NCBI RefSeq assembly: GCF_030271835.1 | Contig: NZ_CP127389.1 | Span: forward strand, 2,144,001 to 2,208,000 | Direction of reading: 5' to 3' | Source of the DNA: Proteus appendicitidis | GTDB lineage: Bacteria; Pseudomonadota; Gammaproteobacteria; Enterobacterales; Enterobacteriaceae | DNA length: 64,000 bases | In this document: piece by piece, positions 19,527 through 29,170 of the stretch | Numbering within the stretch: position 1 is the first letter of the stretch | Layout: each line of letters starts with the position of its first letter | Made by a program: the position numbers and the translations under genes | The notes under the pieces: generated by a model | The model's database searches: none | Seen by the model: the letters and a program-made list of their open reading frames with translations, nothing else | Told to the model about the DNA's origin: nothing

Positions 19527-20457
19527 TTTTTTATTGAGATCTAAAGGGATATCAAGTTATTTAATATCCCTTTCTTTCATAATATTCATCTTGGTTTTTA
19601 TTAAAGACACCCTGTATGCCCCCTTATTTGCAGATAAACAATTAAAGAAATTTATGGCAAAAACACCAAAGAGCAAAGTTGCTACTCAAAAAGAAATAAC
19701 ACAAAAAAAACAACACGCTCTTTTGCAAAAGAAAAAGAATAAGCGTCTGCAATATGATGATCCTATTTTTTCATCCTTTGTAGAAACCACATCAGCAAAA
19801 TGCCTCCCACTAACGCCATTACAACGAGGGGTACAACTCTTTTTTTCATTATTTGACTATGCCACACAACTTTTATATATCGCTTTTATTATTACCGTTT
19901 GGTGGTTTCCTGAACATTTCTCAGTTCAAACAATTTATAATCTCACCGTTTTATTTTTATTTGAGTTTATTCTCGTGCATTCAGGTGTTTTTATGGCTGC
20001 ATTTGCTCGTACTAAACTTGTTTTTGCTCTTATTCCCTTTTATGGAATATTTGCACTGATTATCAATAGTATGATTATGGGTGATGAAAACTTGATCCTT
20101 TGGCTCTATGCTGTGATTGTTGCTAATCGAATTATCAATGGTTACCAAGTAAAAACTAAAGAAGAAATGGGGAAGAATTTATTTTATTCTGCGCTATTAG
20201 TTTTAAATTTTATGCTCTGCCTTTTTTCTGTCATGATTTTTAAGTTCTTAGTTCCTTATGGTGGATTAACACCTCAATATTTAAATAAAATTGACTATCT
20301 TTATTTAATTCCACAGCATAGCGATTATTTTAATGTTCCACATGTTGGTATGGCTTACGGCACATTATTCTATGGTATTCCTTTAGTTTTTATTACGATA
20401 AATAGCGTCTCCTCTATTTATCCGCGTGTAATACAAAAACTAAAACAAGCAAAATAA
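19510..20457 (+). CDS. Unrecognised multi-pass membrane protein
   Basis: I do not recognise this 315-residue frame. It has an N-terminal hydrophobic segment (about residues 16-33), a cytoplasm-type stretch rich in Lys and Gln (about 43-78), then four or five further hydrophobic segments up to about residue 300. The longest version uses TTG at 19510 inside cmoB and would be translated through the cmoB terminator stem; TTG at 19591 and ATG at 19654 are alternatives, none with a good ribosome binding site. If ATG 19654 is used the first hydrophobic segment is lost. With the next gene it occupies the cmoB-cutC interval, where E. coli carries torYZ. Confidence 0.55.
   Translation: MQPSLNFLLRSKGISSYLISLSFIIFILVFIKDTLYAPLFADKQLKKFMAKTPKSKVATQKEITQKKQHALLQKKKNKRLQYDDPIFSSFVETTSAKCLPLTPLQRGVQLFFSLFDYATQLLYIAFIITVWWFPEHFSVQTIYNLTVLFLFEFILVHSGVFMAAFARTKLVFALIPFYGIFALIINSMIMGDENLILWLYAVIVANRIINGYQVKTKEEMGKNLFYSALLVLNFMLCLFSVMIFKFLVPYGGLTPQYLNKIDYLYLIPQHSDYFNVPHVGMAYGTLFYGIPLVFITINSVSSIYPRVIQKLKQAK
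19543..19573 (+). terminator. Probable terminator of cmoAB
   Basis: AAAGGGATAT (19543-19552) and ATATCCCTTT (19564-19573) form a 10-bp perfect stem, followed by a modest T-rich stretch. It lies inside the 5' part of the next open frame, which makes the true start of that frame uncertain. Confidence 0.6.
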
Positions 20458-20506
20458 ATACAGAACAATAATTCTAAAATAGAACACTTGTTGTTCATCT
20501 TTATTT

Positions 20507-20551
20507 ATGTTTAAATACGCGCGTTATCACTCCAATTATTTCTCTTTCTAA
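20507..20551 (+). CDS. Candidate leader peptide before the ABC-F gene
   Basis: A 14-codon ORF, MFKYARYHSNYFSF, rich in Tyr and Phe, ending 30 bases before the first of two overlapping hairpins. It has no obvious Shine-Dalgarno, so translation is unproven. Its position fits a leader peptide whose translation would influence the downstream structures. Confidence 0.3.
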   Translation: MFKYARYHSNYFSF

Positions 20552-20580
20552 GAAGGCACTTCCCTACGATGAACTAAATT

Positions 20581-20682
20581 CTGCCAGAAAATTTCTCAAA
20601 TACCTTTTCGGTATTCATTTTCTGTTACTGGCAGACAATAATTTATTTCGTCGCATCAAAAAAAGATCTCGGCTGTCTGCCA
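20581..20682 (+). promoter_or_regulatory. Alternative hairpins in the ABC-F gene leader
   Basis: Segment 1 (CTGCCAG, 20581-20587) pairs with segment 2 (CTGGCAG, 20628-20634); this stem continues inward with AAAAT/ATTTT and AATACC/GGTATT around a TTTTC loop. Segment 2 in the form TGGCAGAC (20629-20636) pairs instead with segment 3, GTCTGCCA (20675-20682). The two pairings exclude each other, the layout of an attenuator or translational switch. No T-run follows segment 3, so control would act on translation or on Rho rather than intrinsic termination. Confidence 0.5.
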
Positions 20683-20707
20683 CCTATTTCGCTTAGGAGG
20701 TCTTACT

Positions 20708-22282
20708 ATGACAATAGCCTGTCACTTCTCACAACTTAATATCGAATTTAATCAAGAAGCTCTTTTTCCACCATTAACTCGCTCACTGGCTTGCCAGCAA
20801 AATGCATTAATTGGCCACAATGGTAAAGGGAAATCCGTACTATTAAGATTATTAGCACAAAAAATATTACCAACTTCAGGTCAAGTTAACTGGAATATGC
20901 CTTTTGTTCACGTTGATCAATTAACGCGATTACAAGGCGATACACTTGCTCAAGCGTTAGATATTCATGAAATGTATCAAGCATTCCAACGTGTTGATGA
21001 CGGCATTGCCACCTTAGAAGATATTGAGTTACTTGATGGTAAATGGCAACTTCCTGTCATGTGGCAGAATTTATTAGATTCGGCGCAACTTCCCGTCGCA
21101 TTAAATACCCCTATTGCGCATCTAAGTGGCGGAGAACAAACACGTTTGGCTCTTTGTCGCGCTTTTTTATGCGAAGAGAGTTTTCTGCTGTTAGATGAGC
21201 CAGATAACCATCTTGATTATCAAGGGCAACAATGGCTAATAAAACAATTAGCTCAGCACAAAGCTGGCTCTCTTATTGTTAGTCACAATCGAAACTTGCT
21301 CTCATATGCTGATACTATTCTTGAATTAAGTGAGAAAGGTTTATCTGAATATGGTGGAAATTATACGTTATATGAAGCACAAAAAAGTGCGGAAATAACA
21401 TCATTGGAAGCCGCAAGTGATCGGCTAAACAGCCAAATTAAAAATGAGAAACGCCAGCAACAAGCAACATTACAAAAAGCGGCACAACGGAAACGGCAAG
21501 GCGAATCAATTAGGCAAAGTGGCTCTCAGTGCCTACTTTTACTGGATATGCAAAAAAACAGAGCAGAACAACGCCAATCTGCCGTAGCAAAACGGCATCA
21601 GCGTGTAATCGATGATATGCAATCTCAAAAACAAGGTGTCGATGAAGAAAAAGCACAGATTCATCAGCAGAAAATGGTATTGAATTATCAAAGTGACGGG
21701 CGTCGTTTAAATGTATTTGTTAATAATCTTCAACTTCCTTATGGTTACCAACACCCTATTTCATTTTCAGCTTATGGCAATGAACATTGGCATATTAAAG
21801 GTAAAAATGGCTGTGGAAAATCAACATTATTAAAATGTTTAATTGAACAATTTGCGCCCCTTTCTGGTGAATTTCGTCTTAACAAAGACTATTGCTATCT
21901 CGATCAACATCTTGCTTTACTTGATAAAACATTGCCGGTTGCACAGGCACTACACCAATATCAATCTGCGATTTCTGTCGAGCAATGGCGAACACGTCTT
22001 GGAATGTTGAGAATTAGAGGTGATAAATCTTTACTACCACTTGAAAAACTCAGTGGCGGCGAACAATTAAAAGCAACGTTATTAGCTTTAACACATAGCC
22101 CCAAGCCACCTGCCGTATTATTACTTGATGAGCCAGATAATCACCTTGATATCGAATCTAAACAACTATTGGAAAATCTACTTGTTGAATATCAAGGTAC
22201 ATTGTTACTGGTTTCGCATGATGACGATTTTGTTGAACGCTGCGGTATTACACATACGCTGTTATTAGACACAATGATATAA
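20708..22282 (+). CDS. ABC-F type ATPase
   Basis: A soluble 524-residue protein with two ABC ATPase domains and no membrane segments. Walker A motifs GHNGKGKS (about residue 36) and GKNGCGKS (about 360), two LSGGEQ signatures, and Walker B motifs in the ABC-F form LLLDEPDNHLD. A charged, Gln/Lys/Arg-rich linker (about 215-315) separates the domains. ABC-F proteins act on ribosomes: some are translation factors, others protect ribosomes from antibiotics; this one I cannot place. A strong AGGAGG site precedes the start and a structured leader precedes that. It lies between cmoB and cutC, where E. coli has torYZ. Confidence 0.85.
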   Translation: MTIACHFSQLNIEFNQEALFPPLTRSLACQQNALIGHNGKGKSVLLRLLAQKILPTSGQVNWNMPFVHVDQLTRLQGDTLAQALDIHEMYQAFQRVDDGIATLEDIELLDGKWQLPVMWQNLLDSAQLPVALNTPIAHLSGGEQTRLALCRAFLCEESFLLLDEPDNHLDYQGQQWLIKQLAQHKAGSLIVSHNRNLLSYADTILELSEKGLSEYGGNYTLYEAQKSAEITSLEAASDRLNSQIKNEKRQQQATLQKAAQRKRQGESIRQSGSQCLLLLDMQKNRAEQRQSAVAKRHQRVIDDMQSQKQGVDEEKAQIHQQKMVLNYQSDGRRLNVFVNNLQLPYGYQHPISFSAYGNEHWHIKGKNGCGKSTLLKCLIEQFAPLSGEFRLNKDYCYLDQHLALLDKTLPVAQALHQYQSAISVEQWRTRLGMLRIRGDKSLLPLEKLSGGEQLKATLLALTHSPKPPAVLLLDEPDNHLDIESKQLLENLLVEYQGTLLLVSHDDDFVERCGITHTLLLDTMI

Positions 22283-22285
22283 AAA

Positions 22286-22309
22286 AACTGCGCCATAAAA
22301 GGCGCAGTT
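22286..22309 (+). terminator. Hairpin after the ABC-F gene
   Basis: AACTGCGCC (22286-22294) and GGCGCAGTT (22301-22309) form a 9-bp perfect stem. On the minus strand it is followed by a run of seven T, so it can terminate the convergent cutC; on the plus strand the T-tract is poor. Confidence 0.7.
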
Positions 22310-22332
22310 CTAAACGATTCAATCTGTTTCAA

Positions 22333-23085
22333 TCAAGATGCTAATGGTGCATGAATACTCATAATATCTTTCATTGCTTCAACAGTATCTTCATCCACGC
22401 AATAATGCGTAAATTCATCAATCTCACTGTCAGAGCTCATCGTTACACCCGCTTTGCGATAAATCATGGTTGAAGGTGCCACTTTTCCTGCTGAACTGTG
22501 TATTTCTTTTAATCCTGCATCTAGGAATTTTTGGATATTACTCAGTCTTACACCTGCGCCTGCCATAATGATAGGGCCTTGTGTTTTTTCATTTAACGTT
22601 CGTAATAATGGCAAACCTAATTCTGCATTCGCCTGCTGCCCTGAGGTTAAAATACGAGAAACACCTAGCTGAGTCAGTTGCTCTAGCGCTAATAATGGAT
22701 TAATGCACATATCAAAAGCACGATGAAAAGTAATAGCTAAGGGACCAGCAAGCTCCATTAGAATTTCCATTTTAGGCAAATCAATATGCCCTTCTTCATT
22801 TAAAAGACCAACAACGGCCCCTGAAAATCCCATATCACGGATCAAACTAATATCATTTTTCATTGCTGAAAAATCAGCTTGTGTATAACAAAAATCGCCA
22901 CCACGCGGACGAACGATAGGATGAACGGGAATACGAACCAGATCTCTGACTTGTCGTAGCATTCCAAAACTTGGCGTAATACCGCCTTCTGCCGGACTTG
23001 TACACAGCTCTATTCTGTCTGCACCAGCTCGTTCTGCTACCAACGCGCATTCAGCGCCAAAACAACAAATCTCCAATGTAGTCAT
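22333..23085 (-). CDS. cutC: CutC family protein
   Basis: A TIM-barrel protein named for a proposed role in copper tolerance; that role is disputed in E. coli. The start [15 protein letters not shown], the [12 protein letters not shown] segment, ITFHRAFDM and the C-terminal MAGAGVR and HSSAGK motifs are all conserved. The frame opens five codons earlier, but the ATG at 23085 gives the family N-terminus and is preceded by GAGAGGGA. 250 residues (E. coli 248). Confidence 0.93.
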   Translation of the reverse strand: MTTLEICCFGAECALVAERAGADRIELCTSPAEGGITPSFGMLRQVRDLVRIPVHPIVRPRGGDFCYTQADFSAMKNDISLIRDMGFSGAVVGLLNEEGHIDLPKMEILMELAGPLAITFHRAFDMCINPLLALEQLTQLGVSRILTSGQQANAELGLPLLRTLNEKTQGPIIMAGAGVRLSNIQKFLDAGLKEIHSSAGKVAPSTMIYRKAGVTMSSDSEIDEFTHYCVDEDTVEAMKDIMSIHAPLAS

Positions 23086-23239
23086 ATCATCCCTCTCCAT
23101 CCTTAATATAGAAAGTAATCAGAAAATAAATATCATTTCTCAGCGATTACTAACAATAGTTGTCGAATCTTGTAATTCATTCAATTCTGCTATCAGAATT
23201 TTGTGCTGACACAAGCAAACTATTTTCTGAAAGTGTCGT

Positions 23240-23794
23240 TCAACACTCACTTTCAACGATTTCAAGTAACGAATAAGGATGATACTTCACAGTGACTTTT
23301 CCATTAGAAATAGCCACCGTTGGATTAGGTAAACGCTCTTTCTCACCTTTAGGTTCGCTGATTTTTAAGCTAACACTCTCAGGTAACGTTTCGGGTAAAA
23401 AAGACATCACTTTATTCACGAGAAAAGCGGGTTCGACGGAGATCACTTGCTCAATATGCTCCCAACCTTGGTATTCATATTTTTTATTCGTAGGAAAAGG
23501 CAATTCAACAATAGAAACAGATTGATTCAAAATAGTTAACGGTGTTTCTAATTGAAAGAGATATATTGGGCGTCCATTAATCACATTATCAGAAATACAC
23601 TTTCCACACTGGCTTAATCCTGTTCGCCACTGCTCCGCCAATGCCAAATCGTGACAACGTAACGATACATGATCAGTGCGATAGACGGATAAATCTATGC
23701 CCAAACTATCGGCAAATGACGTCATATTTTCTTCAAACAAAGAAAGCTCGTGAGTTAAATCATTTAATTGAGAAATTGAAGAAAATAACACCAT
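23240..23794 (-). CDS. yecM: YecM family protein (VOC-like fold)
   Basis: A 184-residue protein of the YecM family (E. coli 188). Conserved segments include the DHVSLRCHD region near residue 40 and an SVSIVELPFPTNKKYEYQGWEHIE stretch in the second half. Family members adopt a vicinal-oxygen-chelate fold with possible metal ligands (His, Glu); their function is unknown. Gene order cutC-yecM-argS is the same as in E. coli. Confidence 0.88.
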   Translation of the reverse strand: MVLFSSISQLNDLTHELSLFEENMTSFADSLGIDLSVYRTDHVSLRCHDLALAEQWRTGLSQCGKCISDNVINGRPIYLFQLETPLTILNQSVSIVELPFPTNKKYEYQGWEHIEQVISVEPAFLVNKVMSFLPETLPESVSLKISEPKGEKERLPNPTVAISNGKVTVKYHPYSLLEIVESEC

Positions 23795-23966
23795 TTTGAA
23801 TAACCTTAATGAAAAAACAGAGAAAAAACCTTAAAGATAAGCCCGAGATGGTAGCATGTTCTAGCCGGAATATGTTATAAATTCAAGGTTAATCCTAATT
23901 CTTTATAAGAAACCTGTCAGACTTTTGTCGTCAGGTTTTATTTTCTCAATAATTTAAGGTAACCCG

Positions 23967-25697
23967 GTGAATATTCAGGCTTTTCTTTCAGAAAAAATCA
24001 GTGTGGCAATGTGTGCTGCTGGCGCACCCGCTGATAGCGAACCTCTTGTCCGTCAGTCAGCCAAAGTACAATTTGGTGACTATCAGGCAAATGGTGTCAT
24101 GGGAGCTGCAAAAAAAATGGGGATCCCACCCCGACAACTCGCAGAAAAGATCCTAGAAAAGCTCGATATTACGGATGTTGCAGATAAAGTTGAAATCGCA
24201 GGCCCGGGTTTTATCAATATCTTTTTATCTCCACAATGGGTTGCAAAACAAGCTGAAGATGCATTAGCAGATGAACATCTAAATGTAACTCCTGTTGAAC
24301 CTCAAACTATTGTTATCGACTATTCATCTCCGAACGTTGCAAAACAGATGCACGTTGGTCACTTACGCTCAACCATTATTGGTGATGCAAGTGCCCGTAC
24401 TTTATCTTTCTTAGGTCATAATGTTGTTCGTGCTAATCACTTGGGTGATTGGGGTACGCAATTTGGTATGTTAATTGCGTATTTAGAGAAAAAACAGAAT
24501 GAAAATGCCGCTGATATGGCGTTATCTGATCTCGAAGAGTTCTATCGTGAAGCGAAAAAACACTATGATGAAGATGAAGTATTCGCAGAACGCGCCCGTA
24601 ATTACGTTGTAAAATTACAAAGTGGTGATGAATACTGCCGTACAATGTGGCGTAAATTAGTTGATATCACCATGCAACAAAACCAAGTGACTTATCAACG
24701 CCTTAACGTCACATTAACCGAAGATGACATTATGGGTGAAAGTCTTTATAACCCAATGTTGGCTGGTATTGTTGCCGATTTAAAAGCAAAAGGTCTTGCA
24801 GTAGAAAGTGATGGTGCAACAGTTGTTTTCCTTGATGAATATAAAAACAAGGAAGGCGAACCTATGGGTGTTATCGTTCAGAAAAAAGACGGTGGCTACC
24901 TATATACAACGACAGATATTGCTTGTGCAAAATACCGTCACGAAACATTACATGCTGATCGTGTACTTTATTATATCGACTCTCGTCAGCACCAGCATTT
25001 AATGCAAGCTTGGACGATTGTTCGTAAAGCAGGCTACATCCCTGATTCAATGTCACTTGAACACCATATGTTCGGTATGATGTTAGGTAAAGATGGTCGT
25101 CCGTTTAAAACTCGTTCTGGCGGCACCATTCGTTTAACCGACTTACTGGATGAAGCTCAAGAAAGAGCGCGTACATTAATTGCTGAAAAAAATCCAGATA
25201 TGGGTAAAGACGAATTAAATAACGTTGCTCGCGTTGTGGGTATTGGTGCTGTTAAATACGCTGATTTATCTAAAAACCGTACAACAGATTACATCTTTGA
25301 TTGGGATCTAATGTTAAGTTTCGAAGGTAACACTGCGCCTTATATGCAATATGCTTATACTCGCGTTGCTTCCATCTTCAAACGTGCAGAAATTGATGAA
25401 AATGCGTTAACGCAACCTATCACACTAACCCAATCTCATGAAAGACAACTTGCATTACGTTTAGTCCAATTTGATGAGACAATTATGCAAGTTTCTCGTG
25501 AAGGAACGCCTCACGTTATGTGTGCTTACCTTTACGATCTGGCGCAAGCTTTCTCCGGCTTTTATGAAAACTGCCCTATCTTATCTGCTGAAGATGAAAA
25601 CACTCGCCAAAGCCGTCTAAAACTGGCTCGTTTAACCGCGAGAACCTTAAAACAAGGTTTAGATACTTTAGGTATTGAAACAGTAGATAGAATGTAA
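23967..25697 (+). CDS. argS: Arginine-tRNA ligase
   Basis: Class I synthetase charging tRNA-Arg. The HIGH-type motif is HVGH in [15 protein letters not shown]; the KMSK-like loop is [12 protein letters not shown], which in ArgS commonly lacks a canonical KMSK. 576 residues (E. coli 577), start GTG at 23967 after TAAGG. The region just upstream (23911-23945) contains a short stem, AACCTG/CAGGTT, followed by a T-rich tract, which could act as a weak attenuator. A terminator follows the gene. In E. coli flhE follows; here it does not. Confidence 0.97.
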   Translation: MNIQAFLSEKISVAMCAAGAPADSEPLVRQSAKVQFGDYQANGVMGAAKKMGIPPRQLAEKILEKLDITDVADKVEIAGPGFINIFLSPQWVAKQAEDALADEHLNVTPVEPQTIVIDYSSPNVAKQMHVGHLRSTIIGDASARTLSFLGHNVVRANHLGDWGTQFGMLIAYLEKKQNENAADMALSDLEEFYREAKKHYDEDEVFAERARNYVVKLQSGDEYCRTMWRKLVDITMQQNQVTYQRLNVTLTEDDIMGESLYNPMLAGIVADLKAKGLAVESDGATVVFLDEYKNKEGEPMGVIVQKKDGGYLYTTTDIACAKYRHETLHADRVLYYIDSRQHQHLMQAWTIVRKAGYIPDSMSLEHHMFGMMLGKDGRPFKTRSGGTIRLTDLLDEAQERARTLIAEKNPDMGKDELNNVARVVGIGAVKYADLSKNRTTDYIFDWDLMLSFEGNTAPYMQYAYTRVASIFKRAEIDENALTQPITLTQSHERQLALRLVQFDETIMQVSREGTPHVMCAYLYDLAQAFSGFYENCPILSAEDENTRQSRLKLARLTARTLKQGLDTLGIETVDRM

Positions 25698-25727
25698 TTC
25701 ATTTCTATTTTCAAATAGCAGTGACAA

Positions 25728-25759
25728 AAAAAACCGATGGTATAAACCATCGGTTTTTT
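25728..25759 (+). terminator. Terminator of argS
   Basis: A 13-bp perfect inverted repeat, arms 25728-25740 (AAAAAACCGATGG) and 25747-25759, with A- and T-runs included. Confidence 0.9.
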
Positions 25760-25842
25760 ATTATGCGTTAAATTTTAATTCAAGATAGCTAAAAAAAAAC
25801 TTCAAACAATGACTCAATTAAATTTCCAATGCTACTTAATCA

Positions 25843-26115
25843 TTAATCTTCATTAGCAGTTATAACATCCTGACACAATAGTCCTCTAATATCTTTTGCC
25901 TCAATCCAACCATCGACACTGTCTATTGGCTTACTAGGGCTGTATAAGCGGTCATTAACGTCTTTCGCTGTGAAAGCAAGCTTCTCATTAGTTTTATCGA
26001 ATACGCCAACACAGTTAACTGGGGTAAGTTTTGAGGTATTAATTTTTCCGTCGGCAGTACAACCTGCAAGAAATAACGTAGCTAATGATACAGAAATGAT
26101 AATTGCTTTTTTCAT
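25843..26115 (-). CDS. Small lipoprotein of unknown function
   Basis: A 90-residue protein with a lipoprotein signal peptide: positively charged start MKKAI, hydrophobic core and lipobox LAGC, giving a lipidated Cys19 followed by TADGK. The mature part of about 70 residues has two further cysteines (in NCVG and LLCQD) that could form a disulfide. I do not recognise the family. AGGAGCTACT lies just upstream of the start. Alone on the minus strand after argS. Confidence 0.7.
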   Translation of the reverse strand: MKKAIIISVSLATLFLAGCTADGKINTSKLTPVNCVGVFDKTNEKLAFTAKDVNDRLYSPSKPIDSVDGWIEAKDIRGLLCQDVITANED

Positions 26116-27054
26116 AGTAGCTCCTTGACACTCTTATTTTTATTTTTACCAAAAATCACGAAGTGATTATTAAGTAGTCTTTAAACTAGAAATATCTAAT
26201 GATTTATAACTGCTTTGAGTATAACGAATAAATAGAGAAATATTTGAGTTATTGAGCTATTAATGAAAAAAATAAGAAATATTGAGAAGGAATAGAAAAG
26301 AGAGGGAAAACAGAAAACAACGGCGGATAAATGAAAATAACAATTAGTGTACCATACTGAATTCTCAGTAATCTAATTATCTATTAATAATAGATTTAGC
26401 GTTAATTTCACTATTCACGCGACTTATTGTTTACTGCTTATCCCCAGCAATCGTGTTACCTATTTGAAGCGCAGACAAAATAGATATGATCACTTTCAGT
26501 AGTACTGAACGATAACAAGCAAATAACTTTACAGTCACGGTTAATCTACCTGAATACAGAAATAATAATATGTCTTAAATCAAAAAAATCAAATGTTTTA
26601 AAATATACTGCAATATTTTGAAATATTTGCAATATCTCATCATTAAGTAAGAAATATTTAACAGATGTGTCAATTTTTAAACCTATCCAACACAAGAGAG
26701 TTTATCTAAAAAAAGATAATTCGTCAAACCGTAAGTACTTAGAATATAGTGTCTATTTTTTTACTTTATGTAGAATCCCACTACGAGTAAACAAATTGTC
26801 TAAAGATATTCGATATGATTAATGTTTAGATAAATTTATTAATATCCATTAAAAAACACTTTCCAATGCCGAAAAACTGTATAAATCATTTAGAAAATGG
26901 AAAAAAAATTTAATAAAAAAATAGTGAGAAAAAATATTTTTGCTGTTTTCTCACTTTTTTCTCTTTCTAAGAATATACAGATCTGCGTAACTAAATACTA
27001 AAAGTGTGATCTATGTAGCATTATAAATAGTCTAAAAATAGAGGAAGGTTCTAA
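26116..27054. other. AT-rich spacer between argS and murJ
   Basis: About 940 bases with no open frame that looks coding on either strand and very high A+T. It holds one clear structure, the hairpin at 26923-26955. In E. coli argS adjoins flhE and murJ adjoins flgN, so this spacer marks the point where flagellar genes would be expected; no flagellar gene remnants are visible in it. Confidence 0.6.
26923..26955. terminator. Bidirectional hairpin terminator upstream of murJ end
   Basis: AGTGAGAAAA (26923-26932) and TTTTCTCACT (26946-26955) form a 10-bp stem. A T-run follows on both strands, so it can end transcripts from the right (murJ, minus strand) or any unrecognised plus-strand RNA from the spacer. 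Confidence 0.7.
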
Positions 27055-27162
27055 ATGAAGAGAATTACATTGATAAAAGTATTGTTAATTTTGCAACTCC
27101 TCGCTTTTATACAAAAGCGAGGAGTTCGTGTTATCAGTTATAAAGCACGTAGTGAGAAATGA
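27055..27162 (+). CDS. Possible 35-residue small protein opposite the murJ 3' end
   Basis: ATG at 27055 follows a good ribosome binding site, GAGGAAG, and opens 35 codons ([18 protein letters not shown] then a basic tail IQKRGVRV...). The first half could be a membrane segment. The frame runs through a perfect 14-bp inverted repeat (27095-27108/27113-27126) and its last 25 bases are antisense to the end of murJ. Coding status is uncertain; the repeat alone may be the functional element. Confidence 0.3.
   Translation: MKRITLIKVLLILQLLAFIQKRGVRVISYKARSEK
27095..27126. repeat. 14-bp perfect inverted repeat after murJ
   Basis: AACTCCTCGCTTTT (27095-27108) and its complement (27113-27126) with a 4-base loop, 12 bases beyond the murJ stop. 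Neither strand has a T-run after it, so it is a stable transcript-end structure rather than a clear intrinsic terminator. Confidence 0.7.
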
Positions 27163-28673
27163 CGAGGTCTAAACCCTAGCGCATACAGCGCAACAAAATA
27201 ACTTCCTGCTCCAGCTACGACAACTAACAACAAGCGTAAGATACGCATTAACATATTGCCGCTATCCCAACTTGGCATGATCCACAACATTCCAGCTAAT
27301 ACAGCGCCCATTACAGCAAGCGCAATAACAAGTTTTAATAAGAATACAGGCCAGCCAGCTAAAGGCTTATAGATATTTTTCTTGCGGATCTGCCAAAACA
27401 ACATCGAGGCATTAAAACATGCCGCAATACCGATTGAGAGCGCAAGACCTACATGTTTTAAACTACCAATAAATGCAAGGTTCATTAATTGTGTGAGAAT
27501 TAATGTCGCAATAGCAATTTTTACGGGCGTTTTAATATCCTGACGAGAATAAAAACCCGGAGCTAAGATTTTTATGATAATCAGCCCCATTAACCCAACA
27601 CAGTAAGCGATTAGCGCTTGTTGCGTCATCAGTGCATCATGAGCATTAAAATTACCATACTGGAACAAAGACGCAGTTAAAGGTCCAGATAATACCGCTA
27701 AACCAATAGTACAAGGCAGTGCTAATAAAAAGCACAGTCTTAATCCCCAATCCATTAATTTTCTATATTCTTCAGTATTACCACTGGCAAAACTCTTCGA
27801 TAAGGAAGGAAGTAAAATTGTACCTAATGCAACGCCTAATACCCCTGTCGGTAATTCCATCAAACGGTCGGCATAATACATCCAAGAAACTGAACCAGAA
27901 ACTAAGAAGGAAGCAAAAATAGTGTTGATAATTAAAGATATTTGGCTAACCGAAACCCCTAAAATTGCAGGTCCCATCAGTTTCATCACACGCCAAACAC
28001 CGCTATTTTTAAATGAAATACGCGGCAAAACCAGCATACCGATTTTTTTCAAATGCGGTAATTGATAACCAAGTTGTAATATTCCCCCAGCAACAACCGC
28101 CCACGCTAATGCTATAATAGGAGGATTACAATAAGGTGCGACCACTAAAGCGAAAAAGATCATGCTGACATTGAGCAGCGTTGGTGCAAAAGCGGGTACT
28201 GAAAAGCGATTCCAAGTATTTAAAATAGAGCCTGTCAATGAAGCCAGTGAAATAAGAAAAATATAAGGAAAGGTGATCCGTAATAGATCGGTTGTTAATT
28301 GGAATTTATCAGGTGAACTACTAAAACCCGGCGCTGTAACATAAATCACCCAAGGCGCAGCTATAATGCCAATCACGGTAACCACGGCTAAAATAAGCGT
28401 CAGCATACCCGAAACGTAAGCAATAAAAGTACGCGTTGCTTCCTCACCTTGCTGATTTTTATATTCTGCCAAGATCGGAACAAATGCTTGAGAAAATGCC
28501 CCTTCTGCAAAAATACGCCGCAATAAGTTTGGCAATTTAAAAGCAACAAAAAAGGCATCTGTTGCCATACCTGCACCAAAAATACGCGCAATAATTGCAT
28601 CGCGAATAAATCCTAGTACCCGTGAAAATAAGGTCATAGAACTCACTGCAGCAAGTGATTTAAGTAAATTCAT
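27138..28673 (-). CDS. murJ: Lipid II flippase MurJ
   Basis: MOP-superfamily flippase that moves lipid II across the inner membrane for peptidoglycan synthesis. 511 residues, the E. coli length, with about 14 hydrophobic segments throughout. N-terminal [25 protein letters not shown] and the segment [14 protein letters not shown] are conserved. In E. coli it is followed by flgN and preceded by yceM/yceH; neither neighbour is present here. Confidence 0.96.
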   Translation of the reverse strand: MNLLKSLAAVSSMTLFSRVLGFIRDAIIARIFGAGMATDAFFVAFKLPNLLRRIFAEGAFSQAFVPILAEYKNQQGEEATRTFIAYVSGMLTLILAVVTVIGIIAAPWVIYVTAPGFSSSPDKFQLTTDLLRITFPYIFLISLASLTGSILNTWNRFSVPAFAPTLLNVSMIFFALVVAPYCNPPIIALAWAVVAGGILQLGYQLPHLKKIGMLVLPRISFKNSGVWRVMKLMGPAILGVSVSQISLIINTIFASFLVSGSVSWMYYADRLMELPTGVLGVALGTILLPSLSKSFASGNTEEYRKLMDWGLRLCFLLALPCTIGLAVLSGPLTASLFQYGNFNAHDALMTQQALIAYCVGLMGLIIIKILAPGFYSRQDIKTPVKIAIATLILTQLMNLAFIGSLKHVGLALSIGIAACFNASMLFWQIRKKNIYKPLAGWPVFLLKLVIALAVMGAVLAGMLWIMPSWDSGNMLMRILRLLLVVVAGAGSYFVALYALGFRPRHFSLRAL

Positions 28674-28813
28674 AAAGTTATTCTAATTTTTGTTGAATGG
28701 AATAAAAAGAAAGGGACTATACTCCGTCTCTAACATCGAAAAATCAATCTTCAATTAGCTAAGAATATGCTGACTCTGCTTATCTTCGACTAACCAAAGC
28801 GATTAAAAAATAG

Positions 28814-29170
28814 CTACTTATGGCTTGTAAGCATTTTTCTCAACATCGCTTCCAACATAACGTGATCCTCACTCTCATTAAATTTAGGATCGATAATACT
28901 TCTTCCCATAGAACCCTCTGCGATAACTAGCAACCATGTTGCAATTTTCTCTGGCTCCAGTGCTGAATCTATCTGCCCTTTTTTAATACCGTTTTTCAGC
29001 ATCGCAATCAAACGCTGTTTGTTGTTTCTTTCATTTTCAATAAAAATCTCGTGAATGCTCGCATTACGCGATGCTTCAGCAAAAATTTCAATACTAATTA
29101 AATTGAATGCTTTTAATATTGATAGCACTAATCCTAACCAATGTCGGCAATTAGAGGCTGTTTGGAATTG
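28814..29170 (-). pseudogene. Remnant of a TetR family regulator (C-terminal part)
   Basis: An open frame from directly after the rimJ stop codon to 28814 encodes about 118 residues that look like the ligand-binding C-terminal half of a TetR regulator (SIEIFAEASRNASIHEIF, a KNGIKKGQIDSALEPEKIA segment, WLLVIAEGSMG). The helix-turn-helix domain is missing, and the upstream DNA is the end of rimJ. A start at GTG 29128 is possible, giving 104 residues, but without DNA-binding domain it cannot be a normal regulator. I call it a truncated gene. Confidence 0.65.

Noticed and set aside
23911..23945. Attenuator in front of argS
   Set aside because: The stem AACCTG/CAGGTT is short, its U-tract is broken and no leader peptide with arginine codons is visible; kept only as a remark in the argS entry.
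25698..27137. Reading the argS-murJ junction as proof of a non-motile organism
   Set aside because: Proteus carries its flagellar genes in one locus elsewhere, so absence from this place says nothing about motility.
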